Under the pieces are notes generated by a model, which was not told the origin of the DNA, did not search any database, and saw only the letters and a list, made by a program, of their open reading frames with translations. Positions 23,096-36,258 of a stretch of DNA of 64,000 nucleotides are shown here, piece after piece. A program made the position numbers and the translations under genes. Origin of the DNA: Toxonevra muliebris (taxonomy: Eukaryota > Arthropoda > Insecta > Diptera > Pallopteridae); NCBI GenBank assembly GCA_963691655.1, contig OY829330.1:17788182-17852181 (forward strand), in the 5' to 3' direction. Each line of letters begins with the position of its first letter. Position 1 is the first letter of the stretch.

Positions 23096-24829
23096 CAATT
23101 TCACTATCATCTGTTGTATTCACGATTAAGAGCAAGTGATCTGGTAAAAGACCAAAAAAGCTAAAATGTCAGACCACTTGATCCTGAACGTGAATTGTGT
23201 GTTGGTATGAGTCAAGAGTTTCTAGACATAACTCCAGCAAGGATCTATTCATAAGCACAAAAAAACTGTAGGGATAATTATAAATTTTTAACCAATAAAC
23301 TCAATTCAACTGAGCACGCAAATTTATATGCATAGCGGAACCTATATTCGGTCATGACTGACTATTATTTCTTACTTCTTTTTTTTAAATTTTTTTTTTT
23401 GCTATGCATTTTATCTTATTTACTTCCAAACGAACGCCTCCAATATAACACCCAAAACTATGCTTAGAATTATTATTGGATAAGCGCATCTGCTGCTGGC
23501 TGCTAGCAATAACACTGTGTCCAAATTGTTGGCAACAGAAATAACAACAACGTGGCATAATGATACCTATATTGAGGTATAAGTGAGTAAACGGTGGTGG
23601 TAGTGGTGTCGATGATGTCAGTGTGCCGTGCTAAAGTTTACACTGTGAAAAATATATACGCATTAATTTTTTTTTCTTAATCTATTTCATTTCATTTTCA
23701 TTTCATTTATTAAATGTTTAATCCTAATGCCAACAAGATTTTCATTCTATAATTTCCATTATATATATATAATTTTATTTATGTAATTAAAGTTTATACT
23801 ATAATTATGTCGGTTTTATATGATGGATCTAAGTTTCCTCAGACTGAGTTTCATGTGAATCCTTACTCTCTATCTAGACAGCAATTCATTCAGTGCCAAA
23901 ACAAGCCAAACCCAAGAGCAACAAATTTTCGCCTCCTTCTACCATATGTTAAATGAGAATAGTTCTCTTTCGTCACTGTCTTCATGGGCTACACATGTTT
24001 TCAAATATTTCCAAACTTTCTTTAATTTTGGTGTCTTTGCCGCACTAGTTTATTCTGTAATGAGTTTGGCCAAAACGAAAATTCACAATAGAATGATGTT
24101 GGAGATTCTCACATCAATTATTCGTATTAAAAGTTCCATAAAATCTCAGATTTTCTGATGCAAGTCTTCGCCCGCTTAACAGATTGAATTATTCAATTTA
24201 TGAAAATAACAGCAATGCAAAAGAAAATGAAGAGGTAGAAAGTACATGTCTTGAATAGAAAATAAATTTTAGATATTTATAAAATTAGTCTTTTGTAAAG
24301 CGTAAATTTAGAAATAGAGCTAACCAGAGCAGCGCTGTGAACTGATTTACTGCCATGACGCACCATTGTAATTTAGTCTTAAGTATCTCTTATCGGTAAG
24401 AAAATTTTCTATATTTAACTTTTTCTTTACAATTCGAGCTTGCTAAATTTTCATATCATTTCACACATGCGATATGAACAAACTTTTTTTTTTTTACTAA
24501 AGCTAAATATTTTATTTCATGCTTTAAAAGCATTCTAAGTTATCTCACGTTCTATAATAAATATAATACACATTTTTGTTTTGATAATATTTTTGGAGCA
24601 AACAGTATGTTACTATCCGTATGTTTTGTAGTTATCCATTGAATGTTTTAATATAAAATATAATTCTTTGATTTCATGAAAAAAGTGATTATTTGCGATG
24701 CTAAACTAAATGACAAAGTGAAAATTGGGCGATCGATTTTTGGAAAATAATCCCTTTTTTTAAAACTAACCTGCCCACCCTGATGCCGATAATACATTAG
24801 ATAATGCTGAGAGGTGACGTTACTTATCT
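23096..24829. other. AT-rich, possibly unique intronic DNA
   Basis: No transposon ends and no recognisable frame. A GGTGGTGGTAGTGGTG patch near 23,595 and a TATATATAT run near 23,760 are the only simple repeats. Confidence 0.4.
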
Positions 24830-27323
24830 CTTCACTCTCTCTCTCTCTCACGATGAATGCAACACTCTGTTCAATGAGCGAATTTTAAAAGATTTCCGAC
24901 GCTAATATTTTAGAATTAGCTCAACCGATTTAAATTTTCATTGATTTTGGTCTAATCACTTTAAATTGATATGCATGAGTGCATGAGGCGAAACTGAGAG
25001 GATTTTTTAGAAACAGCTGGTAATTCTGTCCGACGGCTAATAGTAAATATTGTCTTACTCTAATGAAACTATTTCTATAAGAGTAGGGTAAATAGCAATA
25101 TTATGGCGAAACAGCCATTGATGGCCCATATCCAGCTTTTTGCAACCTCTTGTTATATTGTGCGTGTTATATTTGTACTCGAATAGACCTACAGTTTTAT
25201 GCCTCAGCTCCGAGGTGAAAATATGGTTGGTATGGGTAAGCCAAATAGCCAATCGAGAGATTGAAAGCAACTGTTATCATTATCTACTGAGCACCTAGCA
25301 TTTTGAGGACGCGCTTAGCTAAAATTTAAGTTAGGAAAAATATTTTATTTTTTTATGAACTTTTTTTCCAAGTGTGGCCACGATGTGATGCATGATATGT
25401 TTTAGTATGTGTACATAGTAACGATGAAGGTGGAAGTGGCGTTGGAGGTAATGGTGGATGCTCTTGTTGCAAATGTGCAGTTGAGCCTCATGATTATTGC
25501 TCGTGTATAAGTTGTTTTTATTATTTCCTTCTTTTTTTTTCGTTTTTTTGTTGCGGATGGTTTTTAATTCGATGCAATCAGACGGTATGGAAATTGCTTC
25601 AGAATTGGTAATGGAATTTGAAAATTTATTTTTCGTTGTTTTTACTTATTTCTTTACTACACATACACAAGTTTGTGCTGACTGTTTCTGTTGCAGCTGT
25701 TGTTGTTGTTGGTTTTGTTATCAATATCATTGATTAGCCGAAAGGCTTAAGTACCTAAGACAGCATCATTTATTAATGTACAGACAGACATTTAAGTTCG
25801 AACAAAAGTAAATCTAAATTTCCATTTTTTTTTTCTTTTTGATTTTAATTTTTGTTGTTCTTGTTGCGGTTTTGCTTTTTTGTTTTCAATCTTCCTTCAC
25901 TTAGATTTGTTATAAAGTTGTGGCGGGTGTTGAAATTCTTGTCATATTTTTTCTTGCCGTTGAAGGTTGTTCATTTTTTATATATGTAAGTACATATTAA
26001 ATATGTATTGGAATAAATAGTTGTCCATTCTAAGGTAACAAAGGTGGTAGTTGGCACATAAAATGTTCCCTAAAATTTATTGAAATAATCATGTGACCAT
26101 AAATTTTACCCGCTATTGTAGCATAATTATATTGAGTTATAAACATTCACAGTTTTTGTTTTCATTTTGAGATCTCATTGAATTTAATGATAACTAAATT
26201 TGCTTCTATTTTTAAAAAAACCTACTTACAATACGTAGTTGGTTGTATAAAAGTATAAAAATTCTAGACTTGTATTTTTTTCTACAAACACCCAAAGGGA
26301 CAAAATTGAACGCAAGACGCACACTTTGCGTCGCGCCAACTCTTTTTTCTACGAGTTTGTAGTCCAGTCGGTAGAGTAAAAATGCACCAAAAGTTAAAAA
26401 AAATCTTATCTGAGATTTTTCTTCAATAATTGTTAGTGGGGGCATAATAGATGGAAAAACCACAAAAATCAGTTCAGGGGTTGCAAATCGACCCCCCAAA
26501 AAAGCCCCTCTTTGGTGACCTCTTAGCTTTCTAATACTTGCAGGTTAAATTACAGTCATATAGGGGAATAAGTTTAGAAAGTATGAAACCGATCCAAGAA
26601 TATAACGAAAAAATTTGGGGTTTCTCAGGAATAATGCCCCAAATACAAATATGTAAATGTTTGGTTGCGCTTTTGCATATTTCATTTAAGTACTTTTGAA
26701 TCTTTTTCTACTGATTTCATGAAGTTAAAATGCGGAGAAATTGTCATTACTATTTTCAACATTTTTCCTAAATATAGGTAAAATGTTGAAATATTTTAGT
26801 TGAATATATTTAGCTAAAATGTTGTAACTTTTCATATTTTTATTTCATAAACTTATAAATAAATTGTCCTCCTTGTACATTTTTTTTACATTCATAACAA
26901 CGAATCTTCTCACTATGGTATTTGGCAAATGCCTTTATTCATACAAAATGTAGAATCACAACGAGGTGCAATGTAAAAACTAATGAAAATGTTAAATTTC
27001 TTTCTTATTTCCAACGTTTTGTTCGTTAACATTAGTATTGAATATGAAAGAATAGTTATGTAGTTTTTCAAGAAGAACTCGAAAGTACTTAATTTCTAAA
27101 ATAACAATACATTTTCCATTTTGTAATTAGAGAAAAGATAAACAAACAAAAATCCGCATATCTTCTTCTTTTTTCTTGTTTTGTTACATATTTCATTTCA
27201 TTTCTGTTGCAAAATGTAGAATCACAACGAGGTGCAATATGTCGCTTTCACACCATCGTCATTGCACCTCGTTGCTGGTTTCTATGTTTCTTTGTTCCAA
27301 AATTCCAAAGAGCGAATTGCGAC
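24830..27323. other. mixed unique and dispersed DNA without a recognised gene
   Basis: A (CT)n run at about 24,833-24,851 followed by ACGATGAATGCAA and TTTCCGACGCTAATATTTTA recurs diverged at about 29,695-29,840. A 28-bp phrase containing CAACGAGGTGCAAT occurs at 26,945-26,972 and 27,211-27,238; the second copy pairs with its inverse at 27,261-27,274. A 95-codon minus-strand frame at 26,499-26,212 (MGGRFATPELIFVVFPSIMP) is unrecognised. Confidence 0.45.
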
Positions 27324-27466
27324 CTCTTTACCAGTGTGGCCAACTCAGCGCTCTTCCCGTTAAATTTAGTGCTTTTTGAAAATTAAAACGCGGGAAAAAG
27401 AGGTTTAGCGGTCAGCGGGTTTTTAGCGCGTTTTTTTCAATTTAAAAGACACTAAATGCTCCGATA

Positions 27467-28519
27467 CAAGGCCGTATTTAGGGGGAGGGTTTTGGGGGTT
27501 CTGACCCCCCCCGAAATGTGAAAACTTTATTCTAATTTTTGAGATTAATTGCCAATGGATGGAAAAAAAGTCAAAATAAAATCTATTTAACAATATTTTT
27601 TACTTCCATCGGTTTTTCTTTTCTAAAAAGTCAAATATAAAAAATAAATTTGAAATCTTAATTACACTATGCGATCAAATCCGATTTGTTTTCTTCGACT
27701 TGAGGTTTGACTACGGATTCAAAAAGAGAAGGTGATACTAAGCGCTCCTGCATTCATAGTTTTTCTAGGTCAGTAACTGTTTTTGATTTAAGGTTTCGTC
27801 CTGAATCAGTTTAAAAAGTTTAAAAATTAATAAAAATATAAAAAAATTATCGGATCCTTGTAAAATAAGACTTGCTTGAACCCCAATTTTTTCTTTAAAC
27901 GTGACGTGATGGGAAGTTTTTGACCTCAGATTCGTGTTCAACGTGAAAAATTCTTTCGCAAAAACTTCATCTTATTAGCAAAACCCATCTTAAAATTAAT
28001 TTTTTAACGCATTATTGCTCAGAGCACCACGACTAGAAAGATTCTTTCAATGCTGTGACTTCACGAATTTAGGGAATAAAAGCCAACCTCATCCGGGTTC
28101 CTTATCATTGATAATGGCTCAAATTCCCAATGATGATCATTTGAAAAAAATGAGCCTTTACTATTTTTGGTAATTTTTTTGAGGTTGGGTACATCATCAG
28201 TAGTGGGAAGTCAATGAGTTAATGAAATTATGTACCTCACGATAAAAAAATGCACTAGAATGCAAATTGAATAATATTTATTTGAAAAAATTTAATTTGA
28301 TTATTCTGGGAATTTTTTGTCACTTTTGGCCATTTTTTTAGGGTTAAGAATAAAAAAAAATCGGAAAATTTTTCCTAAAATTTTAATTTTATAGGGTCCA
28401 TCAAATGTATCATTGATTTAATTTATTGTATTTCAAAATCAGTTTAATAAAAATTATTTATGAATATTTTCTGAAAACCCCCCCGCCCCCCCCGAAAAAA
28501 ATTTCTGGCTAGGGCCCTG
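27467..28519. mobile_element. nested hAT-type element
   Basis: Inserted in the element at 27,332. It is flanked by the 8-bp duplication CTCCGATA (27,459-27,466 and 28,520-28,527). The ends are CAAGGCCGTATTTAGG and, inverted, CAGGGCCCTAGCCAG, followed on each side by G-rich or C-rich stretches, as in several hAT families. It has no transposase frame. Confidence 0.88.
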
Positions 28520-28806
28520 CTCCGATATATAATCCATTTCCTGAATAATCCTAACAACATGTAAATAATCAGCACTAGTGTTTATAATGCTTCGGAATTC
28601 AGACTAAAGAGTGTGTTATGGCCAGAAGAAGCTGATAGTAATGAAGAGAATATAGACTTCGACATCGATATGTGGTAGTTATATATTATTACTCTGTATA
28701 TATTTTGTGATCAAAGTGTATAAAATACTCTTTTTCCATTATCTTAAAAATGTTGTGGATTAAAAACTTTAAAAATACATGTATTTAATTAATTTTCTTT
28801 TTAATA

Positions 28807-29550
28807 CAGCAGAATCTCATTAATTCGTAATCACAAGGGACCAGCAAGTTTTTACGAATTACAGCGGTTTTCGATTTAACCCTTTCACCCAGAGTTTTTC
28901 CTCAAAATCTGGCTGAGTTTCTTCAATATTTTATGCAAATATTAAAATAAATTTTAAAAAATAATATGTCCAGGACTCTTAGTCCTTACAGTTATCCTTA
29001 AGTTTTCCAATGGGGCGAAATGTCTGCTATAACCTTTGTAACCAGGAATTATAGCATAGCCAATTTACTGCGATGACACTGCATGTATACAATCCACTCA
29101 TTATCAGCCAGCATCCGTATTTTAAAGAAAACCGTATCTCCCATTTGACTTAAGTTTTCGAACATTATTGGGATGTACAATCCCAGGGTTAACGAGGTTA
29201 AAATAAGAAAAAAAAAGAATTAACGGTTTTGTAGTTTAAGGCTCTTCTCGCGTATCTTGGCAACCACGAAAAACACAAAAAATTCCATAAAAAAGTGAAC
29301 GTAGCTATCTACAATGATTGAATTCCATAGAATTTTACTTTGCATTACGAATTATAAGAGGTTGTCAACAACCAATTTCGATTTACAAGAAGTTAAACAG
29401 ACCTTGTATTGAAAAAAATACGAATTAGCGAGGGGACCAAAATGTGTAGAATTTTTGCGAATTAAAGCTATTTTTTCAAGGGACCAGCAGCTTGTTACGA
29501 ATTATTGAGATTTTCGAATTAATGGGGTACGAATTATCGCGATTCTACTG
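28807..29550. mobile_element. nested pogo-type element, 744 bp
   Basis: TA at 28,805-28,806 and 29,551-29,552 flank inverted ends CAGCAGAATCTCATTAATTCG and CAGTAGAATCGCGATAATTCG; the CAGTAGAATC start is characteristic of pogo/Tigger elements. The phrase AAGGGACCAGCA occurs near both ends in opposite orientation. No transposase remains. It is inserted in the remaining body of the hAT at 27,332. Confidence 0.85.
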
Positions 29551-29677
29551 TATATAAAAAAAATTGTGTTTAACATCTTTATAAGGAAAAAATTTAGTGC
29601 TTTTTGAAAGAAAATACGCATTTTTTCTTCATTTTAGCGGATTTTGAAAAACAAAAGTTGGCCACACTGCTCTTTAC

Positions 29678-30849
29678 AGTTTGCATCTCTTTGCATCTTC
29701 TCTCTCTCATTTGCATATGCATGTGTACATTGTGCACACATATATTTTTTAATCTCGCTAAAGCAATGATTTTTACAACGATGAATGCAATGCTTTGATC
29801 TATGAAAAAAATTGAAAAACTTCCGATGCTAATATTTTAAATATTATATTTATATATATATATATATATATATTTTACATATTTAATATTATTGCATTGT
29901 CTTCCAGTTCTGAACTATATTTAAAATTTCAAGTCTCTGGCTCATCATTAGATTTTATTAATATTATTAAACAATTGACAATACATTGGTGGTTAAATAT
30001 AATAACAACATGGAACGTGAGAATTAAAAAAGAAATTGTTTAACAATATGTATTTGCATTCTATGATTCAAAATGAACTAGAGTCGAATACAGATTACTT
30101 AAGACTATGAGCATAGAAATATTTTTTGGATGGGGTCAGTAACAGTTTACAATTTAATATTTTTTAAATTTGAGATCTTTTCTTAAGGCCACCTTCTGGT
30201 CTAGATTTTTCAAACATATTTTTCTTCTTTTTTTTTTATTTCAAAAGTGTAGACTTTTAAAAGTATACTGCAAAATTTTCGTATCAATATTTCCAGTATT
30301 TCAACTTCTACAGCCTATTTAGCAGGTGAGCGCAGAAGCAGGTAAAAGGACCGACTGAAGTTTAAAGTCATTTATCTCGAAACTATATTTTTCTGCATGG
30401 TGGGACACAAAAAACAAAAACTACCCGACCGATTCGTCTCAAATTTTACTATATTATTCAGAAAACCAGTGCTTATCGCAGGAACGTTGAATACTTCTTA
30501 CTTTTTTCATACAAAAAGTAGTGAAAAAATGGTCTGTTTTCGTAAAGTAAAATTCAGCAACGTGCCATTTTGTCAAATTTTTTTTTTTCATTCGAAAACT
30601 ACATTCATACCAATTGTAACCTCTATTTTCTTTTTTGTTTGAGATCAGTGGAAAATTCAAAACCTGTCCCACCAGCAAGATCCCTTTTTTTGAGGAGGGC
30701 AACTGTAACACCAATTTTAGTTTACTAAAAATTATAATTTATTTTTTTTATTATTATTTTCGTATATTGTTAAAGTAATAAAATATATCTACAAAGTTTA
30801 AATACTATTGCTCATTATTTTATTTAAAAAAAGTCCTAACAACTCGTCA
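29678..30849. other. AT-rich DNA with an AT microsatellite
   Basis: (AT)n at about 29,846-29,873. The 29,695-29,840 stretch is a diverged copy of sequence at 24,833-24,910. Overlapping plus and minus frames near 30,397-30,714 have no recognised domain. Confidence 0.45.
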
Positions 30850-33800
30850 AATGCAAAGGCGCAGTGAGTCGATTTGAAAGTAGTCAAGTTCAAAGAGCCA
30901 TGATTTCACCTCGTTAAGGAAATCATATTTTTTACGAATACAACGAATATTATATGAAAGATTATTAAATAATTTAGGAGCTACATGGGAGTAAAAATGC
31001 AGAAAGTGTTGTAGGTTGTGCGGTAGTACCTATGCTATGTTAAGCTTGTTTATTATTAAGTCATAATTTTTCGAATTCCTGTTTAATGATTGTTAAAAAA
31101 TATTTTTAATACTTTGTAAAAATAGAAATGTTTAAGTGGAAGGATCTCAAGATTTTTAAAGAGCTCAAAACTATGGCTTAGACGTCTTTTATTACTGATA
31201 AGACGAATTATGTATTTCTGTGAAGATAACAGTGGGTAGATTTTGTTGTTGTGGGCACCGCCCCAACAAACCAGCCCATATTCTAATTTTGAGTGGAAGA
31301 TTCCGTAATAAATACAAGTTAATAATTTAATCGGTCAAAATTTCTTGAGAAGATACATTTGTCTTGTGACTGCCATAGCATAGCGGTTAAGGGCATTAGT
31401 ATGTTCCGACTAGCTCATTTTCCAGTCTAATATAAGACCTAGATACTTAAATGTCTTAACACACTCAATTTTAAAACCCTTTGAGGAGCAAGCAGTTTTT
31501 TCATTGTAAGTAATCGTGTGATTTGAATTGATACATAGGTATATCTCTGCCATACACAAATCTAGCACAGTTTTCGTGATGAAAAATGGAATTGTCACAA
31601 TTTACATCTTTTCCAGTTATATTGAAAAAATAAATCGTAGTGGATGTTTGCTGTGAGATCCAGTACTGAATCAGCTGCGTACGTACAAGCCATATCTAGT
31701 GTTGATTCGATACCCACATAGTAGCGATACTTTTACTCGTTACTTGTATCGAATAAAAGTATCGATGCTACCGAAAATATCGGAAAAAAGTATTGAATAT
31801 GTACTTGTATCGAATACTCGTTTAAAGAGACCAATTACTCTTTTTTAAGTGGTTGTCAAGGAAAACATTCAGGCCAGAACGGCCCATTGTGATACAACAT
31901 GGTTGAGCCTACAGTTTGCACTACTCAATACTAGTTTTTCGCCAATAAATCATGGTTTTGAGATATTTCCACTGGAAACATGTGAATCATATAGAAAAGA
32001 CGTTAATTTAATTTAGCAAATCACTAGAAAATTTATAATAGAAGGAAAACTAATCAAAAATATTTTATTTTAATGAAAAGGTTTCAATAAACAATATGTT
32101 CTACATGCATGGCCGGAAATATTTTCTAGAACTTCAATACTGTACTGTAATATATATTGCAATATGGACAGAAATATTCCGAATAATTCTGCAGTAGCAT
32201 TTTGAAATATATAATTGATTGCTGTAAAATATTGTAAAATAATCCACAATTTCAAATATTGTATAGCAATATTTCAGTTTTTAAATAAATATTTTCCGAA
32301 AGTATCGAGTATCCGATACTGACCCTTTTTTCCGATACCAAGTAAAATACTTATGTTGTAGCATCGAGTAAAAAAAGTACTTGAATCGAATGAAAAGTAT
32401 CGAGTTTTTACTTGTATTTACTTGTATCGAATCATCGCTAGCCATATCGTCCGCAAAAGCTACCGTTTTGCTTGCGAATTTCAGAGAGAAAACACAATTT
32501 ATATAGACTAAAAATAGTACAGGGCCAAGCACTGACCCTTGAGGGACGCCTGAGTTTATTACTATAGTTGAACCAAACTTGCCATTTACTGTTACTCTTT
32601 GCATTCTTTTATTCAAATATGAAATGAAACACTACCTCTAAAGCCACACTTGGATAATTTTTCCAACAAGATTTTGTGGTTGATTGTGTCAAAAGCTTTG
32701 GTTATATCAACAAAAAGTGCCGCAGATTGTTTTTTATTATTAAGATTATTATAAATATTAGTGCAAAAAGATAAAAGGTCATCTTCAGTTGATAATCCAG
32801 TTCTAAAACCGAATTGACATTCACTAAAGTAATTGGTTTTATTCAAAAAATTTACAACTTTTATTTTTAATGCTTTTTAAAACACGTTGGAAAGCACAGG
32901 TAAAATAAAGATTGGCCTGTAATTGTTAAGCAGCCTTTTATTACCTTTCTTAAATACAGGAAGTACTTCCTTGCCTTTTTCAAGCTCTCTGGAAAAATTC
33001 CTATCTCTACACTTCTATTAATCACATAGCAGAGTACATCAACAATGTTGTGTACTATTCTTTTTATGAATGTGTTTGAAAAATTATTTTCAGTATAAGC
33101 GTTTGAATTTTCTAATGACATAATTATAGAGTGTATCTCGGACGGTGAAACTGGTTCAAAAAAGAAACTTGCAGCCTGCGAATTGGGGCTATCTACACAA
33201 GAACACACAGGCGTATTTCGGGAATTGTCAGGAATCTCATCATTAGCCACATTCGCAAAACCGGATCTAACAAAATTTTATCTTCCACATATAAATTATG
33301 AAGATCTTCGCTTTTAACAGTTCTTTCTTAACATCCCCCTTTACATAATTAAACTCGTTAATGTAGTAATTACTTTTACAAATTGTAGTGTCCTTCAAAA
33401 TTTCTTTACACAGTATCTTATATTGAGATTTAATTTGAACATTGTTAGGATTCTTTGTAGTTTTCTTGTGAAGTTTATTTTTACGTTAAATTTTTTTGAG
33501 CAATTCAAAATTCATCCATGGTTTTAACATTTTGATACTAAAATCTTTTCTATTAATAGTTTTGGTGCACTTATTTACATGGTTTGTCAAATTTTCTTTG
33601 AAAAAGTCGTAAGCTTTTGACACATCTCAACTTATTATTTAATGCATTAAAATTGATTTTGGTGAAACATGACTGGTCCAGCTTTTCCGATTTAGAATTA
33701 CAACATGATATATTATGAAAACACAGACACGTTAAACAGTGATCAGTAATTTGAAGATCAGATACAGAACTACTAATAGAAACCCTATTAGATGGCTTAA

Positions 33801-33950
33801 ACCAAAAGAGATGTGATCAATGCACGTTTCAGAAAAAGAAGTAATACGGGTAGGTTGGTTAATGCAAGATTCTAAGCCATAGGATGAGAGTAAAATCAAA
33901 TATCTATCTAGAAAACTTGAGTCTTGTAAGTTGTGAAATAAACTCAAAAA
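30850..33950 (-). pseudogene. CR1-like LINE, interrupted by a hAT-type MITE
   Basis: Read on the minus strand in order: end of the endonuclease domain (NQPTRITSFSETCIDHI, about 33,880), a linker (PWMNFELLKKI, then RKNKLHKKTTKNP), reverse transcriptase with ECQFGFRTGLSTEDDL, AALFVDITKAFDTINH, INSGVPQGSVLGPVLFLVYI and the catalytic AFADDM. After the insertion at 31,697-32,440 come TFKYLGLILDWKMS and YGLVCWGGAHNNKIYPLL. This order is that of CR1/Jockey-group ORF2. The 5' part is missing, several frameshifts are present, and the catalytic box is split by the MITE. Confidence 0.88.
31697..32440. mobile_element. hAT-type MITE inserted in LINE catalytic box
   Basis: The 8-bp duplication GCCATATC is at 31,689-31,696 and 32,441-32,448. 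The ends TAGTGTTGATTCGATAC and, inverted, TAGCGATGATTCGATAC extend into longer imperfect inverted arms of about 100 bp rich in GTATCGA words. The middle holds a fragment of the type-1 SINE (about 31,850-31,920: GGCCAGAACGGCCCATTGTG). No coding capacity. Confidence 0.9.
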
Positions 33951-34149
33951 AATATTCTTTAAATTTAGGGAATTTTTTCAATCTGAAAATTTTCCATAAC
34001 TCTTATTTTCGGTCCCTGATTAAAATTAAGAAATTTAAAAGTTTATATGAAATAGAAACGAAATAAATATGTCGCGAAATCCTAAGCCTTTTTCCACAGT
34101 GAAGGCTAAAATAACAAGGCGCACCAAAGCGTCAAGGTCATTTGAAAAA

Positions 34150-34545
34150 ATAAGAAACATTTTGCGAATTTTTTGGAATCATTTTTACAAAATTAATTCT
34201 TTTTTTACCGAATTCGCGCAGCTCTAGGGACAAACAATTTTAAAAATTTACCTGAGATTGTCTGTCAGTCAACCAACTATAGGGGTCTGTCCCCCCCCCT
34301 ATCATGGGGTTAAAACGTGTAGGTGGGATATAGGTTTGGATAAGTGGCTGTGCAGGGCCGCACTTGGGCCAGAAGTGCTCATTGTGATACCAAATGGTTG
34401 GACACACAGTTTAACGAAAAATATTGCGAATTTTTTTTACAAATTTTTTTTCTTTTTTTTACCAAATTCTTGTAGCTCCCTAAAGCCATTTCGCCATTTT
34501 CCCTTACTGAGACTGTCGGACAGTCAACAGACTGAACATGGTCCC
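34150..34545. repeat. direct repeat pair separated by a SINE fragment
   Basis: 34,160-34,312 and 34,414-34,545 share TTGCGAATTTTTT, TTTTTTACC[G/A]AATTC, GTCAACCAACT/GTCAACAGACT and GGTCTGTCCCC/GGTCCCC words in the same order. Between them lies a minus-strand type-1 SINE fragment (34,322-34,413; GGTTGGACACACAGTTTAACG near its end). Confidence 0.6.
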
Positions 34546-36258
34546 CTACCTATTTATTACACTGGCCAACACTATTTTTTTTCCTGAAATATATCAGGGA
34601 CTTATTTTAAAACTGAAGAATAATTTTTACCATCAGTTCTCTAGTTTAGGAGTTATATGTCGAGATATGAAAAACTCTTCTTTTCATAGTCGAATTTTCA
34701 TAAGCTATGATTACACAGTGCAACAAATTACGACTTTTTGGCTGCAACAGAATAGCTAACCTATAATCCTGAAAGAGCATGTTGTACAGACCATTTTTAT
34801 AAAATAAACTTATCGTCTCAGTCTTTTTTTTACAGTAGGTCAAAGTATTAATTTTTTGGTCGAAAGGAGCTGAATACTAAGTGCAAGAAGTGATATGAAT
34901 TGATGTCTGAGAAAAATCTTATGGGCAAAGTTTTATGGTAGAATTTCACTAGGATTTTTTCTATAAAACATTTTAGTTTTTTACGTATGCACATCCAAAA
35001 GTTAAATTCGGCTGTTTCCGCCGTTTCACTCCCCACCACTTCATGCGTTCCAACAATTTCAACGTTATATCGATTACACATGCCTTACGTTCCTAAAAAG
35101 TTTCATTTTAAAAAGATTCGTTATTTTTGTAAAAATATTAACATTTTTGCAATATTGCGTTTCCTATTACCTCTTAGAAATAAGCGAAATAGAGTGGTTA
35201 AAATGAAAGAAAATATGGTGCCTTCCATATTAAGCCCATCTGAAAAAACTGTGCTTAACTAAGATTTCGCGAACCATTTTTTAATATGATGGACTTCAAA
35301 AATTCTTTGCAGAAAATTATTAATTCAGTGATTTTGAAATGTTGAATTTTTCACGTTTTGGTTTCATATGTTAAAAAACTCTAATTTATCACCACCCTAC
35401 AAGTAAACATTTTCTTCGGATTCACTTTAACGTATGGCACGAGGACTAGCTTAAGGAAATTTTAATACCACCGGAAATGATTATAAATATTTTTCATTTC
35501 ATTTATTTTTTTTAATTCAAATCAAATATAATCATTTTCATATTTCAAAGCACTTCATAGAAGGTTTGGTCGTTCTGATGTTGCGCGATATACTACATTT
35601 ACATTAAAATCAACCCATCACCGTCACCTGGCTTATATTTTACTGTGTCGTGCAACCAAATTGTTGTTGTTATTGATGATGAATATTATTTGGTTGTGCA
35701 CATCACATATGAAAAAAAAAATATGAACAAAGCGGAGCACACCGATTGAAATCAGTTAAATAGTCCTATAATTGCAACGGTGATCATCTTTTTTTTCACT
35801 AAACAAAATGCCCAGCAGCTTAGAGATGCGCATCAGAAGTTATTCTGTAAATGATTTATATAGCATGTTCGAATAAAAATGTGCATCTTTTAGACTTTTA
35901 ACATAAGCGATCAGACGCAGGATAGTTTTCATTGAATGTTTTCTGTAAGTATCATAGTGTGTGTATTCTGAGAAGGGAAAAAGGGCAAAATTGAAAGAAA
36001 TTGTTTTTATGCAGCCTTACAACGAAGGGAAATAGTAAGCATTCATTTAAAAGCAATTAAATGGAAGATTGCTTTAATTGTTTGTTTTGATCGAATCGGT
36101 TTCTCCGTTTTTAAATTTTTTTAACTACGTTCCATTTCAGTTTGAAAAATTAAATTACAAAATCAAAAGCATATTCTTATCGGAATAAAACTTTCCAATC
36201 TAATTTGCTTTATAATTTAAAATACACATTATTTTATAAAAATCCAATGCCTCCCCCC
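34546..36258. other. AT-rich DNA without a recognised gene
   Basis: Plus and minus frames near 34,850-35,260 overlap and carry no recognised motif (one includes THEVVGSETAETAEFNFW). An imperfect hairpin with GTGCAACCAAAT and ATTTGGTTGTGC arms is at 35,650-35,700. Confidence 0.4.

Larger units (their letters stand above)
27332..29669. mobile_element. hAT-type element, host of a transposon nest
   Basis: The ends are perfect 14-bp inverted repeats (CAGTGTGGCCAACT) flanked by an exact 8-bp duplication, CTCTTTAC, at 27,324-27,331 and 29,670-29,677. Most of its 2.34 kb is later insertions: a hAT-type element at 27,467-28,519 and a pogo-type element at 28,807-29,550. Subtracting them and their duplications leaves roughly 0.53 kb, so the host was itself a small non-coding element. 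Confidence 0.92.

Noticed and set aside
28876..29192. TTAA-bounded piggyBac-type MITE inside the pogo-type element
   Set aside because: TTAA occurs at both ends but the inverted ends agree only in CCCT; chance is plausible in AT-rich DNA.
35647..35702. Candidate miRNA hairpin (GTGCAACCAAAT arms)
   Set aside because: The stem is only about 14 bp with a large loop, short of a miRNA precursor.
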